64,000 nucleotides of DNA, from positions 806,001-870,000 of the forward strand of contig NZ_BBMP01000022.1 in assembly GCF_000755245.1 (NCBI RefSeq), given 5' to 3'. The notes below the pieces were generated by a model that did not search any database, had not been told where the DNA came from, and worked only from the letters and a program-made list of their open reading frames with translations. The position numbers and the translations under genes were made by a program. Numbering within the stretch: position 1 is the first letter of the stretch; each line of letters starts with the position of its first letter. Origin of the DNA: Halococcus sediminicola. Lineage in GTDB: Archaea; Halobacteriota; Halobacteria; Halobacteriales; Halococcaceae. Positions 52,369-60,123 of this stretch are shown in pieces.

Positions 52369-53139
52369 ATGGGGATTCGACGCGGGTTCGTCACACAGGT
52401 CGGGATGGAGTACCACGAGGCGTTCGGGCGTGCCGACGAGTTCGGTCTCGATTTCGTCGAACTGATGCTGGACGGGGCACACGAACGCTCTCGCCTCGAT
52501 CCTGAGGTAGTGAGCGAGAGCGCCGACGCGAACGGTGTCGATCTCGCGGTGCATCTCCCCTTCGCCCTCGATATCGCCTCGCCGTTCGAACACGTCCGCG
52601 AGGGCGCGCTGCGGGAGCTACTGGCGGCGATCGAAACGGCCGCCGATTGCGGTGCGGAGAAGGGGGTCGTCCACGCGAGCACGTCGGCGTTCGAACCCGC
52701 GTGGGACCACGACGGCCTCCGCGAGCACCTCATCGATTCAGTGCGCGAACTCGACAGCTTTGCGGGCGAGCACGACTTCGAGGTCTGTGTCGAGAACGTC
52801 CCCGGCGAGTTCTTTCCCGCCGAGCGGTTCCCGAACCTGTTCGACGCGACCGGGGCGAGCATGACCCTCGACACCGGTCACGCGCGGATGAACGGGATGG
52901 ATTCGAACGAGATGGCCGACTTCCTCGACGCGCACGGCGAGCGAGTTACCCACCTCCACCTGAACGACACCCGGCGGGCCGCCGACGAACACCTGCCCTT
53001 CGGCGCTGGCACGCTCGATTTCGAGACGATCCTCGAACCCCTCCGGGAAGACTGGACCGGCACGCTCTCCATCGAGGCGTTCACGCTCGATTGGGGCTAT
53101 ATCGAGACGAGCGTCGAGCGACTGGACGCGCTCCTTTGA
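52369..53139 (+). CDS. Sugar phosphate isomerase/epimerase-like TIM-barrel protein
   Basis: A 256-residue xylose-isomerase-like TIM barrel (AP-endonuclease family 2). Metal-site candidates are in FVELMLDG, HLPFALDIASP, VENVPGEFFP, LDTGHARMNG, HLHLNDTRRAADEHLPFG and SIEAFTLDW. It has the fold of endonuclease IV but lacks the third-metal region, so a sugar isomerase/epimerase or a lyase is likelier than DNA repair. It lies 52 nt after tiaS and may share its transcript. Confidence 0.82.
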   Translation: MGIRRGFVTQVGMEYHEAFGRADEFGLDFVELMLDGAHERSRLDPEVVSESADANGVDLAVHLPFALDIASPFEHVREGALRELLAAIETAADCGAEKGVVHASTSAFEPAWDHDGLREHLIDSVRELDSFAGEHDFEVCVENVPGEFFPAERFPNLFDATGASMTLDTGHARMNGMDSNEMADFLDAHGERVTHLHLNDTRRAADEHLPFGAGTLDFETILEPLREDWTGTLSIEAFTLDWGYIETSVERLDALL

Positions 53140-53215
53140 ATGGTGTGTTCTCGGCGGCGTCGCCGAGGACCGCTCTATGAATTCACGACCTGTTCGTATC
53201 TCCGCAACAGGTATA

Positions 53216-54595
53216 TCACGACAGTCCGCGTCGGGCCGGCGACCCCGTGGCGTTCGTCGCGGGTCGACCCGAATCGGTGCGGGCGGTATCGACGAAGCGC
53301 GCTTCGACGGTCACGTTGTGCCCGGTGGCCCGCGTCAACCGACGGTCGAGGGCCGCGGCGAACCGTGGATGGGTGGTGCCCGCCGGCCGGTCGAGCGTCA
53401 CGGAGACGTCGATGGGACCGCCGGCGACGAGACCCACCTCGTCGAAGGCGATGGTCGTCTCGCTCGGCCCGGTCGACGTGTCCCGCAGTTCGAGCGCCGC
53501 GTAGGCCTCTTGATCCATCATTCCGTCGACCTCGGTCTCGACCTGCCGTTCGAACTGTGCGGACTGGTAGGTGAGGTAGGTGACGCCAGCGAGAAAGGCC
53601 GAGAGCACGACGAGCGCGAGCACGAGCACGCGGACGCGCTGGCGGAGTCGCTCGCGCACCGTATCGAGTTCGACGCCCGCCTGCGGTCGGTAGCCGATGG
53701 CCCAGAGCACGACCAGCGCGGCGAGGTTGATCGAGAGCACGTTTACGAGGACCAGCACCCCCGAACCGAGGCTCACGAGCGGCCGGCCCCACGCGATGCC
53801 GAGTCCCACGGTCGCGGCGGGTGGAATGAGCGCGACCGCGATCATCACGCCGACGAGCGCCGCGCCGGCCCCGGTTGCGAGGCTGATGGCTCCGGCGACG
53901 CCCGCGCCGAGCGCGACAGCTAACGACAGAAAGTCGGGTGCGAGACGGCTCTGGACCTCCGGGATCGTCGTGATGTCGGTCCCCGGTGGGACCAGCCCGA
54001 CGAACCGCACGGCCGCCGCGAAGACCGCCGCGCTCGCGACGGCAAGCCCGAGACCGAGCACCTGCAGAGCGACGCCGCGGGCGGTCAACCCGCGGTCGTC
54101 GACGACCGTTCCCGTGGCGGCGGCCATCGCCGGTCCGATGAGCGGGGCGATGACCATCGACCCCACGACGACGGCCGCCGAGTTCTGGAGCAGGCCGACG
54201 ACGGCGACGGCCGAACTCACCACCGTCATCGCCACGTACGACCAGCGCTCGGAGCGTTCGGGCGCGAGGTCCGCGGCCGCCGTCCGGAGTTCGTCGCGCG
54301 CGATGCGTCCTCGACGTGCCTCCCGGTCGTCACGACCCTCGACGGCGAGACGCTCGGAGACGACGGTCTTGGCGTCGAGCACGACCGTCCAGGCGTCCTC
54401 GCCGACGCCGCACTCGCGGAGGCGGTCGAGCAGCGGTTCGACGTCGTCCTGGGCGAGCGGGAACGCCACCACCGCCGCGTAGCGGTCGCTGTCGCCGGCG
54501 TCGTCGGTGACGACGTAGTCGACGTCCTCCGCGTCGAGAACCTCGAGGATCGCGCTTCGTTCGTCGGTCGGGACGGACAGCTCGACGAATCGCAT
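53216..54595 (-). CDS. DUF389 / TIGR00341-type membrane protein
   Basis: A 459-residue protein with an N-terminal soluble domain of about 110 residues (MRFVELSVPTDERSAILEVL) and about six helices. The family core is seen in VVSSAVAVVGLLQNSAAVVV, GSMVIAPLIGPAMAAATGTV and VALIPPAATVGLGIAWG. A C-terminal soluble domain of about 120 residues follows. The function is unknown. A GAGGAGGG purine stretch directly precedes the ATG and a gtttatgaatc box lies about 27-30 nt up. Confidence 0.87.
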   Translation of the reverse strand: MRFVELSVPTDERSAILEVLDAEDVDYVVTDDAGDSDRYAAVVAFPLAQDDVEPLLDRLRECGVGEDAWTVVLDAKTVVSERLAVEGRDDREARRGRIARDELRTAAADLAPERSERWSYVAMTVVSSAVAVVGLLQNSAAVVVGSMVIAPLIGPAMAAATGTVVDDRGLTARGVALQVLGLGLAVASAAVFAAAVRFVGLVPPGTDITTIPEVQSRLAPDFLSLAVALGAGVAGAISLATGAGAALVGVMIAVALIPPAATVGLGIAWGRPLVSLGSGVLVLVNVLSINLAALVVLWAIGYRPQAGVELDTVRERLRQRVRVLVLALVVLSAFLAGVTYLTYQSAQFERQVETEVDGMMDQEAYAALELRDTSTGPSETTIAFDEVGLVAGGPIDVSVTLDRPAGTTHPRFAAALDRRLTRATGHNVTVEARFVDTARTDSGRPATNATGSPARRGLS

Positions 54596-54652
54596 ACGCC
54601 CTCCTCAGTGCAGGGATTCATAAACGCTCGCCATCAGGGGGTGAGGCCGGCG

Positions 54653-54910
54653 CTACTCGCTGAGGCTTCGCCCGGCAGCCAGCGACCGCTCGGCCACGCC
54701 GGCCAGCGAGAGCCACGTGTTCTGGCCCGCCCGGAGCGCCACGAGGTCGGATGCCTCGATGTCGATTCGTACTGTCTTTCCATCGCGTGACAGCGCTGCC
54801 GCGGTGCGCTCGCCCTCGATGTCGCCGATTTCGGGTTCGAGGCTCCGCTCGACCGTCGCAGCGGCGCTCGCGGTGTCGTACTCTAGTGAAAACGAACTCT
54901 CGTGGCGCAC
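54653..54910 (-). CDS. pcc1: KEOPS complex subunit Pcc1
   Basis: An 85-residue Pcc1, the dimerisation subunit of KEOPS, which makes t6A37 on ANN-reading tRNAs. The family pattern is seen in TVERSLEPEIGDI, VRIDIEASDLVALRAGQNTW and the C-terminal helix LSLAGVAERSL. The GTG start shares a base with the rpoP stop (TAGTG), so it is the third gene of the L37Ae-RpoP-Pcc1 operon. Confidence 0.93.
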   Translation of the reverse strand: MRHESSFSLEYDTASAAATVERSLEPEIGDIEGERTAAALSRDGKTVRIDIEASDLVALRAGQNTWLSLAGVAERSLAAGRSLSE

Positions 54911-55044
54911 TACTCGACGGGTATCTCTTTGACGTCGCGGCTGCGCTCCTTCAGCAGCACCCGATGACCGCAGTACGGACAGCGCACCCCACCATAATCG
55001 TCGAGTTCGACGTCGCGCTTACACCGCGAGCACTTGTAGCTCAT
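54910..55044 (-). CDS. rpoP: DNA-directed RNA polymerase subunit P (Rpb12)
   Basis: A 44-residue zinc-ribbon subunit of archaeal RNA polymerase. Zinc ligands are Cys5, Cys8, Cys22 and Cys25 (KCSRC and [10 protein letters not shown]). The ATG overlaps the L37Ae stop by ATGA and the stop overlaps the pcc1 GTG. It is too short to be found by length-limited gene searches. Confidence 0.96.
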   Translation of the reverse strand: MSYKCSRCKRDVELDDYGGVRCPYCGHRVLLKERSRDVKEIPVE

Positions 55045-55322
55045 TCGTCCTCGCTGCCCTCGTCGGCGAGCGCCGCTCGGATCGAGCGCTCGACGGTGCG
55101 CCCGCCGGGCGTCGCGGGGCGATAGGCCCCGCCGGCGAAGGCGTACCCACAGTTGCCACACTCCCAGATGCCCGTGTCGGTCCGCTCGACGCGGCTCTCC
55201 TCGCACTCGGGACAAGCGTGGTCGTCTTCCATGTCGGCTTCGATCTCGGCGACCCGTCGCCGTGCGACGCGACCGTAGCGCGCGCCGAAGCGACCGGCGC
55301 TCCCGACTTTCTCAGTACCCAT
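55041..55322 (-). CDS. rpl37ae: 50S ribosomal protein L37Ae (eL43)
   Basis: A 93-residue zinc-ribbon ribosomal protein. It starts [20 protein letters not shown], has zinc cysteines 37, 40, 55 and 58 (CPECEE, CGNCGY), then [20 protein letters not shown]. It heads the rpoP-pcc1 operon, with a leaderless promoter (TATA-like gttttactc about 27 nt before the ATG). Confidence 0.97.
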   Translation of the reverse strand: MGTEKVGSAGRFGARYGRVARRRVAEIEADMEDDHACPECEESRVERTDTGIWECGNCGYAFAGGAYRPATPGGRTVERSIRAALADEGSEDE

Positions 55323-55370
55323 AGTGAGCCACGCTACGACGGTGAGTGAGTAAAACCCTTCGTGTTGGAC

Positions 55371-56096
55371 TCAGTCCCGAACCCCCTCCTCGGCGAGCGC
55401 ACGGTTCAGGTCCTCGCGGACCCGCTCGCCCTGCGCACGGTCGGCGGCGGTCGTCACGACCCGCACCTCCTGGACGCTCGACCCGTCACGCACCAGCAGT
55501 CTGACGTTCCCTCTCCCGTCGGCGCGGGTCGCCTTCGCCCGGACCCCAGTTCTAGAACCGCGCCCCCCGGACTCGATGGGCCCCGGAATCACCTTCTTGA
55601 CGTGGGGATGGTCGGTCGCGATCGCCACCACCGTCTTGCCCGTGCGCCCGCCCACGAGCGTCGAGTGACTCCCACCGAGCTTTTTCCGTGGTGGGATCTC
55701 GACCACCTTCAGTGGTGATTCCTCACTCCGGGAGAGCACCGTCTCGACGGCGTCCTCACCCGGATTTGCGATCCGCCGGAGGTCGTAGTGGAGCTGTGCG
55801 CGCAGCGTCCTGAGAACCTCGCGCTCGCCGGTCGCGTACACCTCCTCGGGTCGTTTGCGGTGTACCTCGTCGGCGACTCGTCCAGCGAAGTTCCGGCGCT
55901 CGCGCTTCTCGTTCTCGCCCTCTTCGGGTATGGTGGTCACCGTCCACGTCCCGACGCGCTCACCCTCAAACAGTCCTGTCACGCTCGCGCGCTCGCGGCC
56001 CAGTTCACAGACGACGGTATCGACGTTCGGGTTGTGACAGACCAGACAGAAGTCGCCGGCCCGGTCGAGCCGCGACCCACACCGCCGACACTCCAT
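55371..56096 (-). CDS. DUF2103 protein with N-terminal zinc ribbon
   Basis: A 241-residue protein. The zinc ribbon has Cys3, Cys6, Cys17 and Cys20. A middle part (RNFAGRVADEVHRKRPEEVY) is followed by a DUF2103-like C-terminal domain with LGGSHSTLVGGRTGKTVVAIA and HVKKVIPGPIES, which is basic enough to suggest nucleic-acid binding. The function is unknown. It lies between the L37Ae operon and truD, 38 nt after truD in the same direction. Confidence 0.83.
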   Translation of the reverse strand: MECRRCGSRLDRAGDFCLVCHNPNVDTVVCELGRERASVTGLFEGERVGTWTVTTIPEEGENEKRERRNFAGRVADEVHRKRPEEVYATGEREVLRTLRAQLHYDLRRIANPGEDAVETVLSRSEESPLKVVEIPPRKKLGGSHSTLVGGRTGKTVVAIATDHPHVKKVIPGPIESGGRGSRTGVRAKATRADGRGNVRLLVRDGSSVQEVRVVTTAADRAQGERVREDLNRALAEEGVRD

Positions 56097-56134
56097 GTCA
56101 CGATTCGCGCACGCCGGCGGATAAGCCGGTCGCT

Positions 56135-57502
56135 TCAGCCCAGTTCGACCGGGTCGCTCTTCAGGTACTCCCGAAGGAGCACGGTCGCGTACGACCCTTT
56201 CGGCAGCCGGAAGTCGAGGGTGAGCGGGTCGTCCTCGATGGACAGTTCGGTCGTGAGCAGTATCGCCCGCCGGGTGCCAGTCGAGTGGAATTCACCAGGG
56301 AGATCGAACATCGAAGGATCGATACCCTCCTCGTCGAGGATCGCCCGCTCGATGTCGCCCGGCTGGCCGTCGGCGAGTGCTGTTTCGGTGCCCACGAGCG
56401 GCGCGGTGACGAACGCCCGTCCCCGTTCTGCGTGACGATTCACCGTCGCCACCTGGTTCTCACTCACTCGCTGGCTCCTGTCGGGGTCCGGGAGGGCGAG
56501 TCCGTTGGGAGCCTCGCTGTCGGCGAAACAGACCACGTCGCCGGCGATCGCCCGGTGAAACGGAAGACCGTTATCGAGACGTGCGGAGAGGATTCGGTTG
56601 AACACGTAGGATTGGGCGGCGTTGACGAACAGTCGCTGGAGGTTCGACGGGACGGTTTCGAGCGCCGCACGGAAGTCACTCGAACTCTCGCCACCGTTCT
56701 CGACCAGTCGGTGGAGCATCGAGCGCTCGAAGCCCAACTGCTTGGGATAGCCATCGAGCGCCGCCGCCCAGTCCGCCGTGCCTGCCGCCGCGGCCTCGCG
56801 ATCGACGAACGCGCGTGCCTCGCGGGTCGCGTCGGGTTCGCTCTCGTGTGGGCGGCCGACATAAGCCAATACGGCATCGCGCCAGTCGCCACGGACGACG
56901 GCGAGCCCGACCTCGTGGGTCACCGGTCGATAGGAACCGAAGCGCTGCTGGCCGAAGTAGTTCGGCACGCCCACGATATCGCCATCGCCGCTCGCGTCCC
57001 CACCGTTGCCGCCGAACGACCGGAGAGCGGCGGTTATCCCCTCTACTGGCTCGGTGTCGGCATCACGGACGACGATCCCGAAGGCGTTGCCCGCGAGGTC
57101 GCCGAACCGTAGCCCGCGACCGGCGCGCCCGACCGGGTCGATGGTCGCTCCCCGCAGCTCGACGTTATCGAGGGCGTCGCTTTCGGCGCGCACGGAGAAC
57201 AGTTGGGTGCTGACGGCGCGCTTGTCCTTCGTGCCTGCCCAGTCGATGCGCTCGCGGCTCATCTCCAACCGACCGGAGAGCGTGCTCACGAAGTCGTTCG
57301 TGTCCCAGTTTTCGAGCGTTGCCCGAAAGACGAGGTGGGGGTAGGCGTCCGTGTCGACATCGAGCGGTTCGAACCCCTGTGTTTCGAGTTCGCACACCCG
57401 GAAATCCGATGGGCGGGCGCGGAGCCGTCCCCCGGTGCCGTCGCTCTCGCTAATATACCAGTCGATGCCGACCGCCCGTTCGCTGGGTTGCGCTTCGCGC
57501 AT
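56135..57502 (-). CDS. truD: tRNA pseudouridine(13) synthase TruD
   Basis: A 455-residue archaeal TruD/Pus7-like enzyme. The catalytic Asp93 is in [12 protein letters not shown]. Further family motifs are [36 protein letters not shown] and the TRUD insertion domain with [19 protein letters not shown]. The length is normal for archaea. The start is ATG 57502, with GTG 57505 just before it. The gene follows trkA by 43 nt without its own clear promoter. Confidence 0.95.
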   Translation of the reverse strand: MREAQPSERAVGIDWYISESDGTGGRLRARPSDFRVCELETQGFEPLDVDTDAYPHLVFRATLENWDTNDFVSTLSGRLEMSRERIDWAGTKDKRAVSTQLFSVRAESDALDNVELRGATIDPVGRAGRGLRFGDLAGNAFGIVVRDADTEPVEGITAALRSFGGNGGDASGDGDIVGVPNYFGQQRFGSYRPVTHEVGLAVVRGDWRDAVLAYVGRPHESEPDATREARAFVDREAAAAGTADWAAALDGYPKQLGFERSMLHRLVENGGESSSDFRAALETVPSNLQRLFVNAAQSYVFNRILSARLDNGLPFHRAIAGDVVCFADSEAPNGLALPDPDRSQRVSENQVATVNRHAERGRAFVTAPLVGTETALADGQPGDIERAILDEEGIDPSMFDLPGEFHSTGTRRAILLTTELSIEDDPLTLDFRLPKGSYATVLLREYLKSDPVELG

Positions 57503-57545
57503 CACCGATCCTCGTCTATCGTCTGCCCGCTTTCGGGACTGCTAC

Positions 57546-58877
57546 TCACAGTGCCGCCGCGACGTCGTCCAATACGTCCGTGTCGACGAACGCGACCACG
57601 TGGTCGCCGACCTGCACGACCGTGCCGCCGCGGGGCGTCTTGAGTGAGCCGTCACGGACGACCGCACCGATGACGAACCCATCCGGGAGGTCGTGTGCCA
57701 CGTCGGCGATGGACTCGCCAGCGAGCACGCTGTCGCTCTGTACTGTGATTTCGAGCACTTCGGCGCTGTCGCGTTCGAGCGTCGCGGCCTCGTCGGCGTA
57801 GTCCTGCGTCGCGCGCGTCGTCTCGCTGGCGACGACCGCCCGCGGTTCGATGGTTACATCGACGCCCGCGGCCTCGAACAGGTCGACGTACTCCGATTCG
57901 TTCACGATGGCGGCCGTGTGGGCGACGCCGAGGTTTTTGGCCAACAGCGCCAGCACGTAGTTCGTCTCGTCGTCAAGCGTCCCGACGAGCAGGTCGGCCT
58001 CGTCGATGTCCGCCTCGGTGAGGAAGCCGGCGGTCGTCACGTCGCCCTCGACGACCGTCGTTCCCGGGAGCCTCTCGGCAAGCGCCTCGGCGCGGTCGGG
58101 GTCGTGTTCGATCAATCGGGGAGCGTACCCGCGCTCTTCGAGGATTTCCGCGATGTGGGTGCCAACCGCACCGCCACCGACGATTACGACGTCGTCCTCG
58201 GGGTCGAGCGTCGCCTCGGGCGCGAGCCGTCGCGCGAACCGCCTGATGCTGGAGGGACTGCCGATGACGACCACCCGGTCTTCCGGTTCGAAGACCGTCT
58301 CGCCGCTCGGGATGAGTACGTTGCCGTCGCGGATGACGCCGGCGAACGTCAGCGACGGGAACTCGTCGGCCTCGGCGACGCTCTTGCCGACGAGTTCGCT
58401 CTCCTCGCCGAGTTCGAACTCCGCCATCTCGACCCCGCCGTCGGCGAACGTGCTGACCGCGAGCGCGCCGGGCAGCGCCACCGTTCGAACGAGCGCCGCG
58501 GCGGTCAGCCGGTCGACCGAAAGCATGCGCTCGATGCCGAGCGCGGCGTCGTAGGTCTGCCACGTCTCGTAGAGGTCGGCCGACTTCGCTCGCGCGATGG
58601 TGTAGGCGTCGGCGATGTTCCTGACCGCGCCACAGACCATGACGTTGACCGCGTCGTCGTCGGTGCTGGCGATGACGACCTCGGCCTCGCGGATGCCCGC
58701 CGCCTCCAAGATCTCGAGCGAGCGCCCGTCGCCCTCGATGGCTGTCACCCCCAGTGTGGATTCGAGTTCGGCGACGCGCTCGCCGTCCGTGTCGACGACC
58801 GCGATCTCGTGGCTCCCGGCGAGGTCCGCGGCGATGTACGTACCGACGTCGCCCGCCCCGACGATGACTACCCGCAT
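57546..58877 (-). CDS. trkA: Trk potassium uptake regulator TrkA
   Basis: A 443-residue cytoplasmic regulator of Trk K+ uptake. It has two Rossmann NAD-binding halves (VVIVGAGDVGTYIAADL at residue 3 and VVIVGGGAVGTHIAEIL in the second half), each followed by a TrkA-C domain (AEFELGEESELVGKSVAEA; LEITVQSDSVLAGESIADV). No TrkH gene is adjacent. A GGAGG lies 8 nt before the ATG, so it is probably translated from a leadered transcript. Confidence 0.94.
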   Translation of the reverse strand: MRVVIVGAGDVGTYIAADLAGSHEIAVVDTDGERVAELESTLGVTAIEGDGRSLEILEAAGIREAEVVIASTDDDAVNVMVCGAVRNIADAYTIARAKSADLYETWQTYDAALGIERMLSVDRLTAAALVRTVALPGALAVSTFADGGVEMAEFELGEESELVGKSVAEADEFPSLTFAGVIRDGNVLIPSGETVFEPEDRVVVIGSPSSIRRFARRLAPEATLDPEDDVVIVGGGAVGTHIAEILEERGYAPRLIEHDPDRAEALAERLPGTTVVEGDVTTAGFLTEADIDEADLLVGTLDDETNYVLALLAKNLGVAHTAAIVNESEYVDLFEAAGVDVTIEPRAVVASETTRATQDYADEAATLERDSAEVLEITVQSDSVLAGESIADVAHDLPDGFVIGAVVRDGSLKTPRGGTVVQVGDHVVAFVDTDVLDDVAAAL

Positions 58878-58935
58878 CGGCGAATCCTCCTCATGGCCGC
58901 GTTCCGACGGGTATCAGTAAGTGCGTTGTGGTCGC

Positions 58936-59113
58936 CCGAGAATCTAATTTCTCGGTAGAGACCTTTGGACAGAAGTCCGAATTGGAGGCGGTGGCGCGCG
59001 GTGAATCCGGCCTCCGGCCGGAGAGCGCGCGGGGTCTGCACGAACGAAGTCGTTCGAGAGAGAAGCTCTCCTGTGATGCCGAAACGGCTTCGTCGTCTCG
59101 TAGCACAGAAAAA
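58936..59113. repeat. Cluster of short hairpins and a U-tract between trkA and pth2
   Basis: This spacer holds several short inverted repeats: CCGAGAA/TTCTCGG (58936-58955), CGAACGA/TCGTTCG (59041-59056), GAGAG/CTCTC (59058-59070) and GCCG/CGGC (59078-59088). A run of five A (59109-59113, T in the minus transcript) lies about 8 nt after the pth2 stop and is a likely terminator. No ORF in it is credible. Confidence 0.6.
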
Positions 59114-59120
59114 GTGTGTT

Positions 59121-59459
59121 CTAGTACAGCGACAGATCGCCGGTGATGCGGTCGATGCTCTCGTCGGAGCCGGGCCCGACCGCCAGCGCCGTCACCGTGC
59201 CGGGGTCGAGTTGCGTGTGACCGGCATCGCGGATGATGGCGTGGGGGAGACCCTCGCGCTCGGCGCGATCGGCGAGTTCGAACAGTGTTCGCTCGCTGTC
59301 GCCCTTGAGAACGACCTTCTTCTGACCCGACCCCTTCCACTCGGTCCGTGCGCGCGAACCGGTGTCCTCGTAGGCCGACAACGAGGCGTGGGCGACCTGT
59401 GCGGCGAGTTTGCCCTTTCCCATCCCGATGTCGGTGCGCGCGACGATGGCCTGTTTCAT
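59121..59459 (-). CDS. pth2: Peptidyl-tRNA hydrolase, archaeal type (Pth2)
   Basis: A 112-residue Pth2, which releases peptides from dropped-off peptidyl-tRNA. The marks are [35 protein letters not shown] and [13 protein letters not shown]-like [21 protein letters not shown], with [13 protein letters not shown] near the end. The TATA-like tatatgg at 59483-59489 places transcription at the ATG. It marks the boundary between housekeeping genes and the gas-vesicle-linked block. Confidence 0.95.
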   Translation of the reverse strand: MKQAIVARTDIGMGKGKLAAQVAHASLSAYEDTGSRARTEWKGSGQKKVVLKGDSERTLFELADRAEREGLPHAIIRDAGHTQLDPGTVTALAVGPGSDESIDRITGDLSLY

Positions 59460-59559
59460 GGCCGAAGACAGGCTGGTGTGGATATATGGCTGGCTACTCG
59501 GGGTTCACACTAGAGGTTTCGTCTGACAGCACTCGACGGCTAGACGGTTGTGGTTCGAC

Positions 59560-60054
59560 TCACTCGTCTTCCAGTCCGAACTCCTCGGCAAGCTCCTCGA
59601 TCATCCGCTCCTGCGAGATGTTACCCTTTACGTCCGTTTCCGCCGCGAGCGATTGGAGTTCGCGGTAGGACAGCTCCTCCAACTCCTCGCGCGTCTCCGG
59701 CCTGTCGGTGTCCGTCTCGGATTCGCCGTCGGTCGAGTGCTCGTTCGCTTCGGCGCTCTCGTCCGTGTCCTCCTCGGTGTCGGTGTCGTCGGTGTCGCCC
59801 GTGGACTCGCCTTCATTACTACTAGATTCGTCCGCCGAGTCGTTCTCGCCGGTGCCAAGCGTCGCATCGACCCTCCGGCCGAGTATCGCGCCGACCTCGC
59901 CGCCGGCGGCCGCGCCGAACCCGCCGAGTATCGCTTCGAGCGGGAGTTGCTTGAGTAGCTCCCACAACTCCACCTGCTGGAGCACGTTTTCGATGTCGAT
60001 GTCTTCGAGTAGCTGTTCCGTGTCGATGTTGTCGGCGAGAGAACTATCACTCAT
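59560..60054 (-). CDS. Glycine-zipper protein A after the gvp genes (164 aa), unknown
   Basis: A 164-residue acidic protein not recognised. It has an amphipathic N-terminal helix region (LLEDIDIENVLQQVELWELL), a glycine zipper with Gly47, 51, 55 and 59 (GAAAGGEVGAILGRR) and a Ser/Thr/Asp/Glu-rich disordered stretch (about 70-120). The C-terminal helical unit, ELSYRELQSLAAETDVKG then MIEELAEEFG, resembles the Rho-N/SAP kind of small helical domain. It lies 69 nt after the 589-aa gene with no TATA box seen, so it is probably co-transcribed. Confidence 0.72.
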   Translation of the reverse strand: MSDSSLADNIDTEQLLEDIDIENVLQQVELWELLKQLPLEAILGGFGAAAGGEVGAILGRRVDATLGTGENDSADESSSNEGESTGDTDDTDTEEDTDESAEANEHSTDGESETDTDRPETREELEELSYRELQSLAAETDVKGNISQERMIEELAEEFGLEDE

Positions 60055-60123
60055 GCTGTGGTTGGGGTTTCGTGGGTCGTCGTGCTGTCTCCGTTCGTCG
60101 CTGTCGGCTCCGTTCCGGTCATC

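Noticed and set aside
58868-58894. Eight-codon ORF overlapping the trkA start as a fifth leader ORF
   Set aside because: It is very short and may arise by chance, and trkA has a plausible Shine-Dalgarno site of its own 8 nt before its ATG.
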